A stretch of 64,000 bases of DNA, taken from assembly GCA_022410635.1 (NCBI GenBank), contig JAJVDF010000236.1:281189-345188 (forward strand), in the 5' to 3' direction. The stretch is from Tretioscincus oriximinensis. Its lineage: Eukaryota > Chordata > Lepidosauria > Squamata > Gymnophthalmidae. Below the pieces are notes generated by a model. The model did no database searches and was not told the DNA's origin. It worked only from the letters and a program-made list of their open reading frames with translations. The position numbers and the translations under genes were made by a program. Within the stretch, counting starts at the first letter, position 1. The number at the start of each line of letters is the position of its first letter. Below are positions 11,694 to 22,499 of the stretch, piece by piece.

Positions 11694-12130
11694 GATCTTG
11701 GGGTGTTGGTGGAGCTGAACCCAAGCAGCAAAAAAAGCCATTTCAATGTTAGGAACAATTAAGAAGGGAATCGAAAACAAGTCAGCAAGTTTCGTTCTGC
11801 CTCTTTATGTGGCTGTGCTGAGGCCACATTTGCAATGCTGTGTACAATTCTGGTCACTGCATCTCAGAAGAGACATTGCTGAACTAGAAAAGGTGCAGAA
11901 AAGGCCCACAGGAATGATCAAAGACCTGGAGTATCTATCAAATCCAGATGCAACATCTGGGGCCCTTCAGTCCTGGAAGACAGCATTTAACAGGTAACCT
12001 GCCTGAAGTATATAAAATCATGCATACGGTCAATAAGGTGAATAAAGAGAAAATATTACTTTTAGCTCACAACATTAGGACTGACTCTTCATCAGCAAAG
12101 GGCTTAACAGAGACAATGGTTTCCTGGCCA
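11694..12130 (+). mobile_element. CR1 fragment, RT C-terminal region
   Basis: Encodes [19 protein letters not shown] and LEKVQKRP, the C-terminal blocks of CR1 ORF2, followed by degraded KIMHT and SHNIRT-like stretches. It is 5'-truncated and interrupted by stops. Confidence 0.82.
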
Positions 12131-12339
12131 ACTATACATTTTTATGACACCTGCTAAGTATTTGATTGTTTCTCTACCAGACGTTGCCCCTTGTTGCCCC
12201 AGGGACTTTTTCACACAAGGAGATTAGTTCCTGCTATTCACCTGTTTTTCTAACCTGCAATTCAACCCCTCCCTACAGTTGCATATGCTTTGTCTTCTCC
12301 CATACACATTTCCCTATAAATACCTGACCCTGACATGAG

Positions 12340-12436
12340 TCCCTCAGCATCTGAAGAAGGAGACCTGTCCACGAAAGCTTCTGCCAACCACTTTTCTCAA
12401 GTTAGTCTCGAAGGGCTGCTGGCTCCTTTGCTGAAC
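12340..12436 (+). repeat. Dispersed GAAGAAG/ACGAAAGCTT repeat unit
   Basis: Single copy of the roughly 90-bp unit that forms a foldback at 13421-13651: CATCTGAAGAAGG, ACGAAAGCTTCTGCC, TTAGTCTCGAAGGGCTGCTGG. The family is unassigned. Such units are widespread in reptile DNA as far as I recall. Confidence 0.6.
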
Positions 12437-12444
12437 ATTAGGAC

Positions 12445-12900
12445 TGCAGGAATTCCTTGGAACACTTGAGCAGGGCAGACAAAGGAAAGTGGGCTTTTTC
12501 CACCTGGAGGGTCGTCGGCCTGTGGAATTTACTTACAGAAGAGGTGGTGGCAGCTAACAGCTTCGATAGCTTTAAGACAAGTTCATGGATGCCAAGGGTA
12601 TAAATAGCTACCAGGATGGATCTCTTGATCCCGCCTCTGGGATGGAGCAACAGGAAGAATTCCTGAAATACCATTTGCAGGGAGTCAAGAACAGGTGTTT
12701 GTGTGTGTGTGTGNGGGGGTTGCCTTCTTCTGCTTCAGACTGCCAAGGTGCAAATTTTGTGTGTGGGTGTAGTCTATGGCTGGTGCCATTTGGCTCACCC
12801 ACATGCCAGTGTAGACTGTGGCAGGCTGCATTTGTGGCCTCCCATAGTCTACACTAGCATGCAGATAGCAAGTGTCTCTTGCTAACAGGTGAAGGGTTTG
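12445..12900 (+). mobile_element. CR1 3'-end fragment with (GT)n and a palindromic extension
   Basis: 12445-12700 holds the CR1 3' blocks (CGGCCTGTGGAATTTACTT, then ATGGAGCAACAGGAAGAATT). A short (GT)n run follows at 12700-12713. At 12801-12870 the motif CATGCCAGTGTAGACTGTGG is followed by its near inverse, predicting a hairpin of about 20-bp arms. Confidence 0.7.
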
Positions 12901-13009
12901 CATTCTTCTTCTTCTTGAGATGCCCAGGGGCAACAGGTGAGCCACGGGGTGAAGGCGGGACTAGATGGACTCCTGCCCCATACAGCAGGGCAAGAAGTTT
13001 ATTTTGCCC

Positions 13010-13150
13010 CTTTCACCAACGGGGGCCACACATAGCCTTTGTTGCTTTCTCCACAACAGGTCCTCTGCGAGGTAGGTGGGGCTGAAGCAGTTCTAAAGAA
13101 CCGTGATTGGTCCAAGGGCACCCAGCTGGCTTCATGGAGGAGCCTGCGAT
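13010..13150 (+). repeat. MIR-like SINE remnant
   Basis: Contains the order CCACAACAGGTC, GAGGTAGGTGGGGCTGA, CCAAGGGCACCCAGCTGGCTTCATG, which resembles the conserved core of MIR-type SINEs. A second copy with the same order lies at 36241-36425. Confidence 0.55.
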
Positions 13151-13325
13151 CGGACTGGCCACTCCCAGATAAGCACTCTCACAACAAGCTGGCTCAAGAG
13201 CAAGGCCCTCGCCACGGCNTTCTGAAACCACCTTCAATCCTGAAAAACTGGACTAAACAGAACGAAGCAACCTTGTTTTCCAGGGCTGAAGCGGCTTGGG
13301 AGCGAGCATGTGGCAAGGGCCCTGG

Positions 13326-13865
13326 TGTTAGCTTTTGTAGGGCCTCAATTCAGGAATAACAAGAACAAGTAGATTTGTTGCAGGATGTTTATTCGAAAGA
13401 CTAAGTCCAAAAATAAAGTCCAGCAAAGGGGCTAGCAGCACTTTGAGACTAACTTGAGAAAAGTGGTTGGCATAAGCTTTCGTAGACAGGTCTACTTCTT
13501 CAGATGCTGAGGGATTAAGAAGTAGATGCATCTGAAGAAGTAGACCTGTCTACGAAAGCTTCTGCCAACCACTTTTCTCAAGTTAGTCTCAAAGTGCTGC
13601 TAGCTCCTTTGCTGGACTTTCTGCTAGACTAACACGGCTATTTCTCTGAAATCCAAAAATAAAGTCAGCAGTCAGAGACTAACTTCTATAGCAACTAAAG
13701 AAATAGAACAGGAAGTGACAGGGGAATGATCATTATAAAGCAAAGTCGAGGGGCTGCCTCCCGGAATACACTAACCAATGAGGAGACATAAATCACGCAC
13801 TGAAAACCTCCCGCTTGCGCGCAAAGCAATTCAAAAGAGACAGAAAAAGATAGAGGTACCTAACA
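13326..13865 (-). repeat. 3' LTR of the gypsy element (with nested insertion)
   Basis: Starts TGTTAG and ends CTAACA on the plus strand. It matches the 16019-16375 LTR along its length except for a 231-bp insertion plus 15-bp duplication at 13421-13666. Without these it is about 295 bp, so it also carries deletions relative to the other LTR. Confidence 0.85.
13421..13651. mobile_element. Foldback insertion with 87-bp inverted arms and 15-bp target duplication
   Basis: Arms at 13421-13507 and 13528-13614 are near-perfect inverse copies separated by a 20-base loop. A 37-base tail ending in a CTCTGAAA stretch follows. TCCAAAAATAAAGTC occurs on both sides (13406-13420 and 13652-13666). Each arm is the dispersed ACGAAAGCTT repeat unit also present at 12340. 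It lies within the gypsy LTR, so it is younger than that element. Confidence 0.85.
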
Positions 13866-16018
13866 TCATCCCCCCACCCACAAAGACTGGGAACCCAAAG
13901 GGGAACCACGAAGGAAAGGAAGAAGAAGGATTGGGCAAAGAGGAGATGCAGGAGGTATGGAGGGAGCAGTCAGGGGTGCGGCTTGTCAGGAAAGGCAGAA
14001 TGGAAGTGATGGACGAGAGATGGAGCGCGAACATCACAGGAGCGGACCCAGGAACGATCATTAATAGGGTAACCCATCCAATGGACGAGGTACTGGAGTT
14101 CACCGTGGGAGAGGCAGGAGTCCAAGATGTCGGATACTTCAAAGTGTTCATCCTGCCCGACCATGACAGGTGGAGGAGGGGGTGATAGAGAGGGCGGAGG
14201 CTGTGGGAGGAGAAGTGAATGGTGAAAGACAGGGTGGATGTTCATGGAAGAGGGCAGCCGCAACCGAAAGGAGACAGGGTTGATCTGTTCGAGCACTTCA
14301 AAGGGACCAACAAACTTGTAGTCCAACTTACGGGATGGCTGAAGGGAGCCAACAGAAATAGGGGGGCCTTGGGTCCTGTGGTGATCAGCGTAATGCTTGG
14401 CGGAGGCAGAAGAGGCACCAAGGGCATCATGGATTTTGTCCCAAACAGCAGAAGCAGAATTGGTCTACTCAGAGAGGGAGGGTGGGAGGGAGTCGTCAGA
14501 GACAAGAGGAGGGAAGACGGACAGAGAAGAACCATAGACTGCCTAGAAGGGTGAGACACCTGTGGAGGAATGGACAGAATTATTATATGCAAATTCACAC
14601 AGGGACAGGTAAGAGAGCCAATCAGATTGTTGAAAATTAACGTAGGAGCGTAAAAGTCTTATGATGTTCTGCAAGCTACTTTCACTCTTTCCATCAGTCT
14701 CAAGGTGAAAGGCAGAACTGAAGGCCAAATGAGTGCCCCAAAGCTTGGTGAAGGCATGCCAAAAGCGAGCAGTCATCTGAGGTCCACAATCAGAAATTAT
14801 GCACTGTGGGATGCCATGCAGTCTGAAAACGTCCAAAAAAATGCCGGCAAATTGTGGGGTGCTGGGTATCGCTTTGAGTGGGATAAAATGAGCCATCTTG
14901 GAAAAGCNGTCCACCACACACCAGATGGTGGTCATGCCATGGGAGGAAGGTAAGCCAACCACAAAGTCCATGGTAATCTCACGCCAAGGTTGTGTAGGTG
15001 CTGGTAGGGGCAAGAGCAGACCAGGTGGCTTGCATCGGGGGATCTTAGTTTGGATGCAAATGGGGCAAGAGGACACGTAGATGGAGATGTCCTTACAGAG
15101 GGTAGGCCACCAATAAGACTTGCGGATAGGTGCCAATATGTGGAGAAAGCCGAAGTGTCCAGCAGACGCAGAGTCATGATGATGGGCAAGTATGGCTGGG
15201 CGAACGGAGAGCGGGATATAAACCTTGCCCTTGAGAGTCGGTAGGTTGGCGAATACGTCTAAAAGATGGTTCTTGTGGAGGAACCAGGAGTCAGTAGGAA
15301 GAGCATCCTTGATGAAAGCATACAAGGGGTTTGTAGGTGTGGTGACAGCACAGTCTGAGGTGGCACTGGAGCTTGGTCAGCACAGTACTCTGGCTTCCTG
15401 GACAGGGCATCAGTGAGGCAATTGTCCCGCCCAGAAATATATTGGATGGAGAAGTCAAAATTAGAGAAAAATTCAGACCAGCGTGACTGATGGGCGTGGT
15501 GTTTGGAAGGGGCCGCGCCGGGGCGTACCTTTTTGGGATGGCTCCATGTTCTGGGAGAGAATCTGGTGGGAGAAGTAGATGAGTTAGCAGGAAGTCAGTG
15601 GAGGGACGGGTGAACCTGCCTGGCTGTGAGAAGTGACGAGCCCGGGATGGGTGCAGGGAAGATTCCATCTCCATTAAATGCTGGGGAAGGCTGAATGTGT
15701 CCTTGCATCACCATTCCAGGACAGACTTGTGAGCGGAGTCAATCCATCTCTCAAGGGAGGTTGTGGAGTGATAGCCAGATGCCCTTTCAGCAAGGTGTCC
15801 TTGCAATTCAGCTGTAGAGGACCAGAGTTCTAAGCGGGCCAGTCTTGATTCAATGCTAGCCAGAGCAGTGGAGATACTTTGAAGTAAAACCTCAGAGGGT
15901 GGGGGTGTAAGAGAAGGAGAAGAAGTTTCGCTCTCCAGTTTAGCCCCCTCTCCTGAATCTGCTCCTTCTAGTTCAAGATCCAGCTGGCTTTCCATCCTCA
16001 CGATGTTCTGTTTCTTTC

Positions 16019-16375
16019 TGTTAGCTTTATAGGGCTTCAATCCAAGAATAACTAGTACAAGTAGATTTGTTGCAGGATGTTTATTCAAAAGTCTAAGTCC
16101 AGAAATAAAGTCAGCAGTCAGAGACTAACTTCTATAACAACTAAAGAAACAGAGCAGGATGTGACAGAAGAACGATCATTATAAAGCAAAGTCGGGGGCC
16201 GCCTCTCGGCGTCCACTAGCCAATGAGGAGACATAAATCATGCGCCAAAAAACCTCCCGTTCGCGCATAAATCCGTTCAAAAGGGATAAAGTAGCTGCAA
16301 TCAGCAGCCACAACTGTTAGGCATCTCCGTCCTCTGTTTCTTTGCCCTCTCTCCTGAGGACAGAGGTGCCTAACA
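16019..16375 (-). repeat. 5' LTR of the gypsy element
   Basis: 357 bp bounded by TGTTAG and CTAACA, perfect 6-bp inverted ends as expected for an LTR. The internal CCAATGAGGAGACATAAATCA stretch near 16222 recurs in the other LTR near 13776. No matching 5-bp target duplication is visible outside the two LTRs (flanks CCTGG and GGTGT). Confidence 0.85.
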
Positions 16376-17454
16376 GGTGTGGCTGGTGGTTGCAGCTGCG
16401 GGGGAAATCTTTGCCCACCCTTTTGAATAAACTGTTAGGATTTGCCTTGGTGCCCTTTCCCTGGAGACACAGGCCAGGCAACGGTTGCCCCTATACCCAG
16501 AATGGCCAGGCAGACTAAAATAGAGTGCAAGTGGAAAATGGAATTCCTCACTCTTGCAAGAGAACATAAGAAGAGCCATCCTGGATCAGGCCACAGCCCA
16601 TCAAGTCCAGCATTCTGTGTCACACAGAGGCCCACCAGATCCCTTTGAGCACAGGATGTGCCTGGGCAGATCCTGTAGAAACGTTCCTCTGGCCTTCCTG
16701 GCTGTCCAACCTAACCTGAGGCAGGCGGGAGGCCTCCAAATTGCATTTGTATGGTGCCAAGAGCTGGGGGAGGGGCTGCCTTTGTCCTCTGCTAGAGAAA
16801 ACCAGGTGGCACTGGTGGCCACGGTGTGAAATGGGAAGAGCTGGAGTCCCCCTATGCCCTTCTAAGGCAGCAGATGCTGTACCAGTTCCCTGCTGGGCAC
16901 GGGGAGGCCAAGCAAAGGGCTCTGGGATGGGAGAGTGCCAAGCTCTAGAGGCCATCTTAAAGCCACCCATGCCAGTCATTTCCAGAGAGAGCTGGACAGT
17001 GAGAACACTGGGCCACATGGTGCTAGCAGCACATCAACTGCTGGAGGACCTGCAGAAGTGGCCAGGACTTTGGAAAAAAGCAGCAGGGTGGTCCTCCTTA
17101 GCCCTAATACTTGTGGCCCAAGGGAAGGTGCCTGCTGAATGGGGAGCCCAAGTTTACTTACTGCTGCACCAGTTACTTGGAGGAAGCAAACAGGCATTGA
17201 TTGAAAACAGGATGTCTGAGCAACCCCCACCTCCCTCCTGCCTTCCTGGGCAAACAGGAGCGCAGGCAAACGGTTTCCGCTTAAGGGCTATTTGGTTCTC
17301 CTGGAAAACCAAAAAGCAAAAAGAGAAATAAACGCAAATCCAATGTCTGGAGTACCGTAATTTGGAAAGGAATGGAAAACAAGTCTTTAAAAATCTGTGC
17401 TGGAGCCACATTTGGAATGTTTTGGACAATTCTGCTCACCACATCTTAGAAATG
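16376..17454. other. Intergenic with a short CR1 3' end, otherwise unrecognised
   Basis: 16560-16640 is an antisense CR1 terminal piece (ACATAAGAAGAGCCATCCTG, then CACACAGAGGCCCACCAGAT). The remainder is mixed GC-rich DNA without a supportable gene. A weak CR1-like stretch (AATGGAAAACAAGTC, then TTTGGACAATTCTG) occurs near 17370-17440. Confidence 0.55.
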
Positions 17455-17946
17455 ATACTGTGGGGTTAGTATGGATCTTAGTGATCTAGGAGTCCCGGTT
17501 GCATCCACAAAACTACTAACCAAAAGGTTCTTCCGCTCAGGAACCCCCTCGCCCAACCCCATGCTGCATTGCACCTTAAAAGTATTTGACAAATGGCAAA
17601 AGATGATATTCCCCTCCCCCTCTCCACTAGCTGCCATACAATATTTAGAGGAGGCTCCCCCAAATATCACCAAAAGTCAATGGTTGGCTTTGCAATCTGA
17701 AGGCTATCAAACCCTAAAAGACATGCAAGACCGTAAATTCATCAGTCTCCCTCTCAGATCTATTTCTCATATGCTCGGTCTACCTCCTTCCCGATGGTTT
17801 GAGGCGTCCTCTCTTCACACGTTTGCTACTTCCCTATATGTTGGAAGTGGGGGTTCTCAACCTCCTACTTCCCTTGAGGAAACACTAGCCCTCTGCCACC
17901 CTACTTCAAAAGGTTATGTCTCGAGACTGCATAAGACTTTACCTGA

Positions 17947-18711
17947 TTACGGGTATTCGCTTTCCACGTTATTCGATGCCTAACGGAAATCAGAAGGCAG
18001 CTTGGTCCGCAGTAGNNGGACNCGTGTAACAGGAATCACACGGGCAACACGACTTGGCTCAAGAAGCAATTTCAGGAGGTCCACAGGTCATGGAGTCCTC
18101 TCGAATGCCCTCGTGTTCAATCTTTTATTGACCCATAATCAGAAGGCGGCTATAGGGATTACGACGATGAGAAAGGGGTGGGCAGACCCCAGGTGGGTCA
18201 GGTGGTGACCCCTGTGTGACGTGCTTCACTCCTCCCCAAGGAGGTGCAGCCTGGTCAGGAACTCCAAATATGGTCATGTTGGTGTGTGTGTGTGTGTGCT
18301 TACAGGATGGACCCTTGGTAGCCACTTAATTGCTTTTGCATTATCTTAACTACTGGAACCCAGTGACTCACTCTGAGGAGAAGTGGTATAAACGACCCTA
18401 AATGGTTTTACCTCCAGGCTGCTATCAGGCTGATGGGTCAGTCCCGGTGCACAGCCTGGTTAAACAAAGATTGTGCCTTTGCCCTGATTGGTGCCAATTA
18501 ATCTATTCAGTCTGAATGAAATGTGCCCTGGGGGCAGGAAAGGGGTGATTAGGTGGTTCCTGTAACTCCTGGGCTGGTTTGACCAGAGATTTTTTGCAAA
18601 ATTTCCAACAGGCCTGACTTTGGTTCACAGGGTCAATCCAAGTTCATATTATATTGATATATATATATTGCCAATTAATATATGTTATATGACTGATTCC
18701 CACAACTTGAC
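17947..18711 (+). repeat. Unclassified LTR-like dispersed repeat, copy B
   Basis: Opposite orientation to copy A. Runs from the TACGGGTATTCGCTTTCC end to the TGACTGATTCCCACA end. Contains ATCTTTTATTGACCC near 18118 (reverse strand AATAAAAGAT) and a (GT)n run at 18281-18298. Undetermined bases occur at 18016-18022. Confidence 0.6.
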
Positions 18712-18945
18712 TCTACTAAAACTCCACAAATTACTTTGAAATGCCTGTGGGAAGACGATTGTGCCACTCACCTTGACGACAAGACATGGGAATCTGTTCC
18801 TGGGATTTGTTACAACTCACACAAATCCCAAGCTGCTAGTAGTTTATCATTGGTATAGGACACCCTTATTCATCTCACAGTTTATTAGATCTGCCAGTCC
18901 ACTGTGCTGGCGGGACTGTGGCCTCCGAGGAACATACCTTCATAT

Positions 18946-19760
18946 AGAATAGAATGAATAGAATAGAATAGAATTCTTTATAGGCCAAGTGTGATTGGAC
19001 ACACAAGGAATTTGTCTTTGGTGCATATGCTCTCAGTATACATATATGCTGTTTGCTGGTTCATTTGTTGAGAACTGATTCTTTAGCTTTTTCAGAGTAG
19101 TTTCTTTTTGCTGCTCAGATCTCCCTTGTTAGTACATTTCTGGCCTGATTGTACAGCATTCTATCACCTTTTCTGTAGGCTTCTTCTTTGGAATGACGTA
19201 ACTGCTTGAGTTTAGCTGTGAACCAAGGTTTATTGTTACTGTGTATTCGCAGGTTCCTGGTTGGTACACATAGGTCTTCCCAGAAGCTGACATATGATGT
19301 TACAGTATCTGTGAGTTCATCCAGGTCTGCAGAGGTGTCTTTAAAAATATTCCAGTCTGTGCAATCAAAGCAAGCCTGTAGCTTTAACTTTGCCTCCTCA
19401 GTCCAAGTCCTCACTGATTTGATTGTTGGTTTTGTGGCTTTAAATCTTTGTTTGTAAGCAGGTACAAGGTGAATCATGCAATGATCAGAGTGGCCCACAG
19501 CTGCTCGTGGTAAGGACCGATAAGCATATTTTAGTGTCGTGTAGCAGTGGTCTAAGATATTCTTGCCTCTGGTGTGACAATTGACATGCTGGAAATATTT
19601 TGGTAGCTCTTCTCTTAACTTTGCCTTGTTTAAATCTCCCAAAATAATTGCCAATGAATCAGGATATTTGGCTTCAGCCTCCATAATCTGATCAGCTAGA
19701 GTTCTTAATGCCTTTTTTACAGATGCTTGTGGATGAACGTAAACCAAAAATATTAGGAAT
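18946..19760 (-). mobile_element. Rex1/L3-like LINE: endonuclease region joined to its 3' tail
   Basis: The minus strand encodes 210 aa of a jockey-group endonuclease (ILGDLNKAKL, NILDHCYTTLK, VGHSDHCMI) and its C-terminal extension (CFDCTDWNIF). At 18946-19035 lies the 3' end, a TTGGCCTATAAAGAATTCTA stretch on the minus strand followed by (TTCTA)n. The reverse transcriptase between them is deleted. Pentanucleotide-tailed LINEs of this kind are familiar from snakes and lizards. The family name is a moderate-confidence guess. Confidence 0.68.
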
Positions 19761-20997
19761 GAATTGATCTCTCAAGGAGAACAGAATGGTCCTGCCCAAA
19801 GATCTCTAACTTCTGGGAACCAGTCAGGAATACTATATGCCAAATTGTTCAGCGCAATTTTACTCTTACTCCGACCTTGGGACTTTTGTTGCTTTTTTGT
19901 GCCTCACAGGGATCTGATCCGAAGCCTGCTGACTGCAGCCAAATTCAAAATAGCCCAACATTGGAAACAGCAGCAGGTCCCTCACTCACCAACTGGTATC
20001 GCAGGATACAGAACTTGATCTTAAATGAACTTATAGATATGCAGCTGAACTAAATGTCCGGAATTTCACTCCCTAGCACGTTTTTGACGAAATGGAGCCC
20101 CTACATTGCAGCAGCAAAAGCCTCAGGAGCCCTGGCAGGTCTGTTTCTTACCCAAGGAACNTTTCTTCATAAAAAACTCAGTTATCTGTCTGACCTTCAC
20201 CAATTGTTCTAAGCAGACCCCAACACTGTTGTTCATGTTATATAGTGTTTATTTGTTGTGTATTTGTAATTGTGATAAGACTCACTATCTACCAGTATCT
20301 TGATTCAACAGTAATTTCCCTGGACTACTTAATATGTATGTTTTTGGTTTTTTATACTTACTGATCAAGTTGCTATTGCACAGTCCACAATTTTGTATAC
20401 TTTATTCATGGATTGTTCAATATTGGAAGCTCAAATAAAATGCATTCCCAAGAGAAGAAAGGGTTCTGCCAAGTCCAAGGAGATACCCGTATGGCTTACC
20501 TCTGCAGTAAAGGAAGTAATTAGAATGAAGAGAAACTCATTTAAAAAGTGGAAGGCTTATCCTAGTGAGGAGAACAGAAGGGAGCACAAACTGTGGCAAA
20601 CCAAATGCAAGGTGGTAGTCAGGGATGCGAAGAGAAACTTTGAGGAGCACATTGCAAAGTACATTAAAAGAAATAATAAGAACTTCTTCAAATACATCAG
20701 AAATAAGAATCTTACTAGGAAAGCGGTCACACCACTTCAGCAATAGACAGAAGGACATGGAGATTGCAGAGAAATTAAATGATTTTTTTTCTGCAATTTT
20801 CACTGAAGAGAACAGAAATTATATATACCTGCAACAGATTTAGTCTTCCCAGGAAGAACAGAGGAATTAGGCTGGATAGAGATAACAAAGGAGGAGGTCC
20901 TTGCTAGCCTTAATAAGCTGAACATTAATAAATCCCCTGGGCCAGATGGCATTCATCCAAGAATTCTTAAAGAACTCAAATGTGAAATTGCTGAACT

Positions 20998-21085
20998 GCG
21001 ACCAGCGGCACCACTGGCATCGCCGCCTCCCCTGCGCCAAGTGGGATTCACCGCAGCGGCTGGCAGGGATAATGATAATGATAAG
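20998..21085 (+). mobile_element. Short LINE 3'-end insertion with (ATAATG)n tail
   Basis: Interrupts CR1 between GAACTGC and AAAATATTTGATC. Its core (21021-21070) matches 22868-22917 upstream of TMUB1 with three differences in 50 bases. It ends in ATAATGATAATGATAA, so the tail is a microsatellite as in L2-type LINE 3' ends. Confidence 0.65.
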
Positions 21086-21452
21086 CCAAAATATTTGATC
21101 TTTCCTTAAGATCAGGAACTGTGCCAGTAGATGGGAGGGTATCTAACGTAACACCAATCTTCAAAAAAGGATCCCGGGGTGATCTCGGAAATTATAGACC
21201 CGTCAGTTTAACATCAGTTCCAGGTAAAGTGTTGGAAACCATAATTAAGGACAAAATTACTAAACACACGGAGGAGCACGCATTGCTGAATGAAACTCAG
21301 CATGGCTTCAGCCAAGGTAAATCATGCCTTACCAACTTGCTAGAATTCTTTGAGAGTGTTAACAAGCATGAAAAAACTTTCTAACAGTCAGGGTGATAAA
21401 CCAGTGGAACAGTTTGCCACAGGGAGTGGTGAGTTCACCTTCACTGGAGGTG

Positions 21453-21774
21453 TTCAAACAGAGACTGGACAGTCATCTGTCTGGGATGGTTTAATGAATC
21501 CTGCATCTGGCAGGGGGTTGGAACTCTATGACCCTGGAGGTCCCTTCCAACTCTATGATTCTATAATTCTATGTAGATAAAGGGGATCCAGTTGATATTG
21601 TCTATCTAGATTTTTCAAACAGAGACTGGACAGTCATCTGTCTGGGATGGTTTAATGAATCCTGCATCTGGCAGGGGGTTGGAACTCTATGACCCTGGAG
21701 GTCCCTTCCAACTCTATGATTCTATAATTCTATGTAGATAAAGGGGATCCAGTTGATATTGTCTATCTAGATTT
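21453..21774 (+). repeat. 161-bp tandem duplication within CR1
   Basis: 21453-21613 and 21614-21774 appear identical. Each copy consists of a CR1 3' end of another subfamily (CAGAGACTGGACAGTC through CTATGATTCTATAATTCTATG) followed by RT sequence of the host CR1 (GATAAAGGGGATCCAGTTGA). Identity implies a very recent event or an assembly artefact. Confidence 0.85.
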
Positions 21775-22499
21775 TCAGAAGGCTTTTGATAAAGCCCCTC
21801 ATCAAAGGCTTCTAAAAAAACTCCATACTCATGGTATAAGAGGACAGACTTTGTCCTGGATTGGAAACTGGCTAAAAGATAGAAAACAGAGGGTAGTATT
21901 AAATGGACAGTTCTCCGAGTGGAAAGAGGTAAGAAGTGGGGTACCCCAGGGATCTGTACTGGGACCTTTGCTTTTCAATATATTTATAAATGATCTGGAT
22001 GCCGAGGTAAATAGTGAAGTAGCCAAGTTTGCTGACGACACTAAACTGTTCAGAGTAGTGAAAACTGAAAATGATTGTAAGGCACTCCAGAGTGATTTAT
22101 TGAAATTGGGTGAGTGGGCATCAAAGTGGCAAATGCACTTCAACTTAAGCAAGTGNAAGGTCATGCATATTGGGGCAAAGAACCCAAAATACTCCTANCA
22201 CCTGATGGGAACCAAGAGCTTTCTGTGACCGAGCAAGAAAAGGATCTTGGGGTGTTGGTGGACAATTTGATGAAGATGTCAACCCAGTGTGCAGCAGCTG
22301 CAAAAAAGGCAAATTCCATGTTGGGGATGATTAGGAAAGGAATTGAAAACAAGTCAGCAAATGTTGTTTTGCCCCTTTATAAATCTGTGGTGAGGCCACA
22401 TTTGGAATCCTGTGTCCAATTCTGGTCACCACATCTCAAGGGGGACATTGTGGAGGTAGGGAAAGGGCAGACAAGGGACTGGGCCTCGTCAGTGCCTAG

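Larger units (their letters stand above)
13326..16375 (-). mobile_element. Ty3/gypsy chromovirus LTR retrotransposon, deleted internally
   Basis: Minus-strand element with both LTRs. From its 5' side: LTR (16375-16019), a short gag-like start MESQLDLELE at about 15993, then an abrupt jump to the RNase H end (FDFSIQYISGRDN, DALSRKPEY near 15410-15470). A zinc-binding and catalytic integrase region follows (about 15240-14550; CPICIQTK, MDFVVGLPSS, SDCGPQ), then a chromodomain near 14200-14030 (LVHWMGYP). Protease and reverse transcriptase are missing, so this is a deletion derivative. Stops and an n interrupt it further. A purine-rich tract sits beside the 3' LTR at 13870-13880. Confidence 0.88.
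17455..20290 (+). mobile_element. L1 ORF2 C-terminal remnant, split by two insertions
   Basis: Three blocks in order. 17480-17983 encodes an L1 ORF2-type C-terminal region (SQWLALQSEGYQTLKD). 18741-18945 encodes HWYRTPLF and CWRDCGLRGTYLHI, the L1 zinc-knuckle region. 19764-20290 continues with a KISNFWEPVRN and NWYRRIQNLI region typical of the extreme ORF2 end. Between them sit an unclassified repeat (17947-18711) and a Rex1-like LINE (18946-19760). The reading is by motif resemblance only. Confidence 0.65.
20410..22480 (+). mobile_element. CR1 LINE, reverse transcriptase to near 3' end
   Basis: Covers the linker (IKCIPKRRKGSAKSKEI), the N-terminal RT blocks (SPGPDGIHP at 20936, NYRPVSLTS at 21192), the catalytic block FADD at 22029-22040 and the C-terminal VVRPHLESCVQFW. 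An 88-bp foreign insertion is present at 20998-21085 and a 161-bp tandem duplication at 21453-21774. A frameshift near 22200 shifts the last third. It ends abruptly near 22480 at the GC-rich TMUB1 upstream region. Confidence 0.88.
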
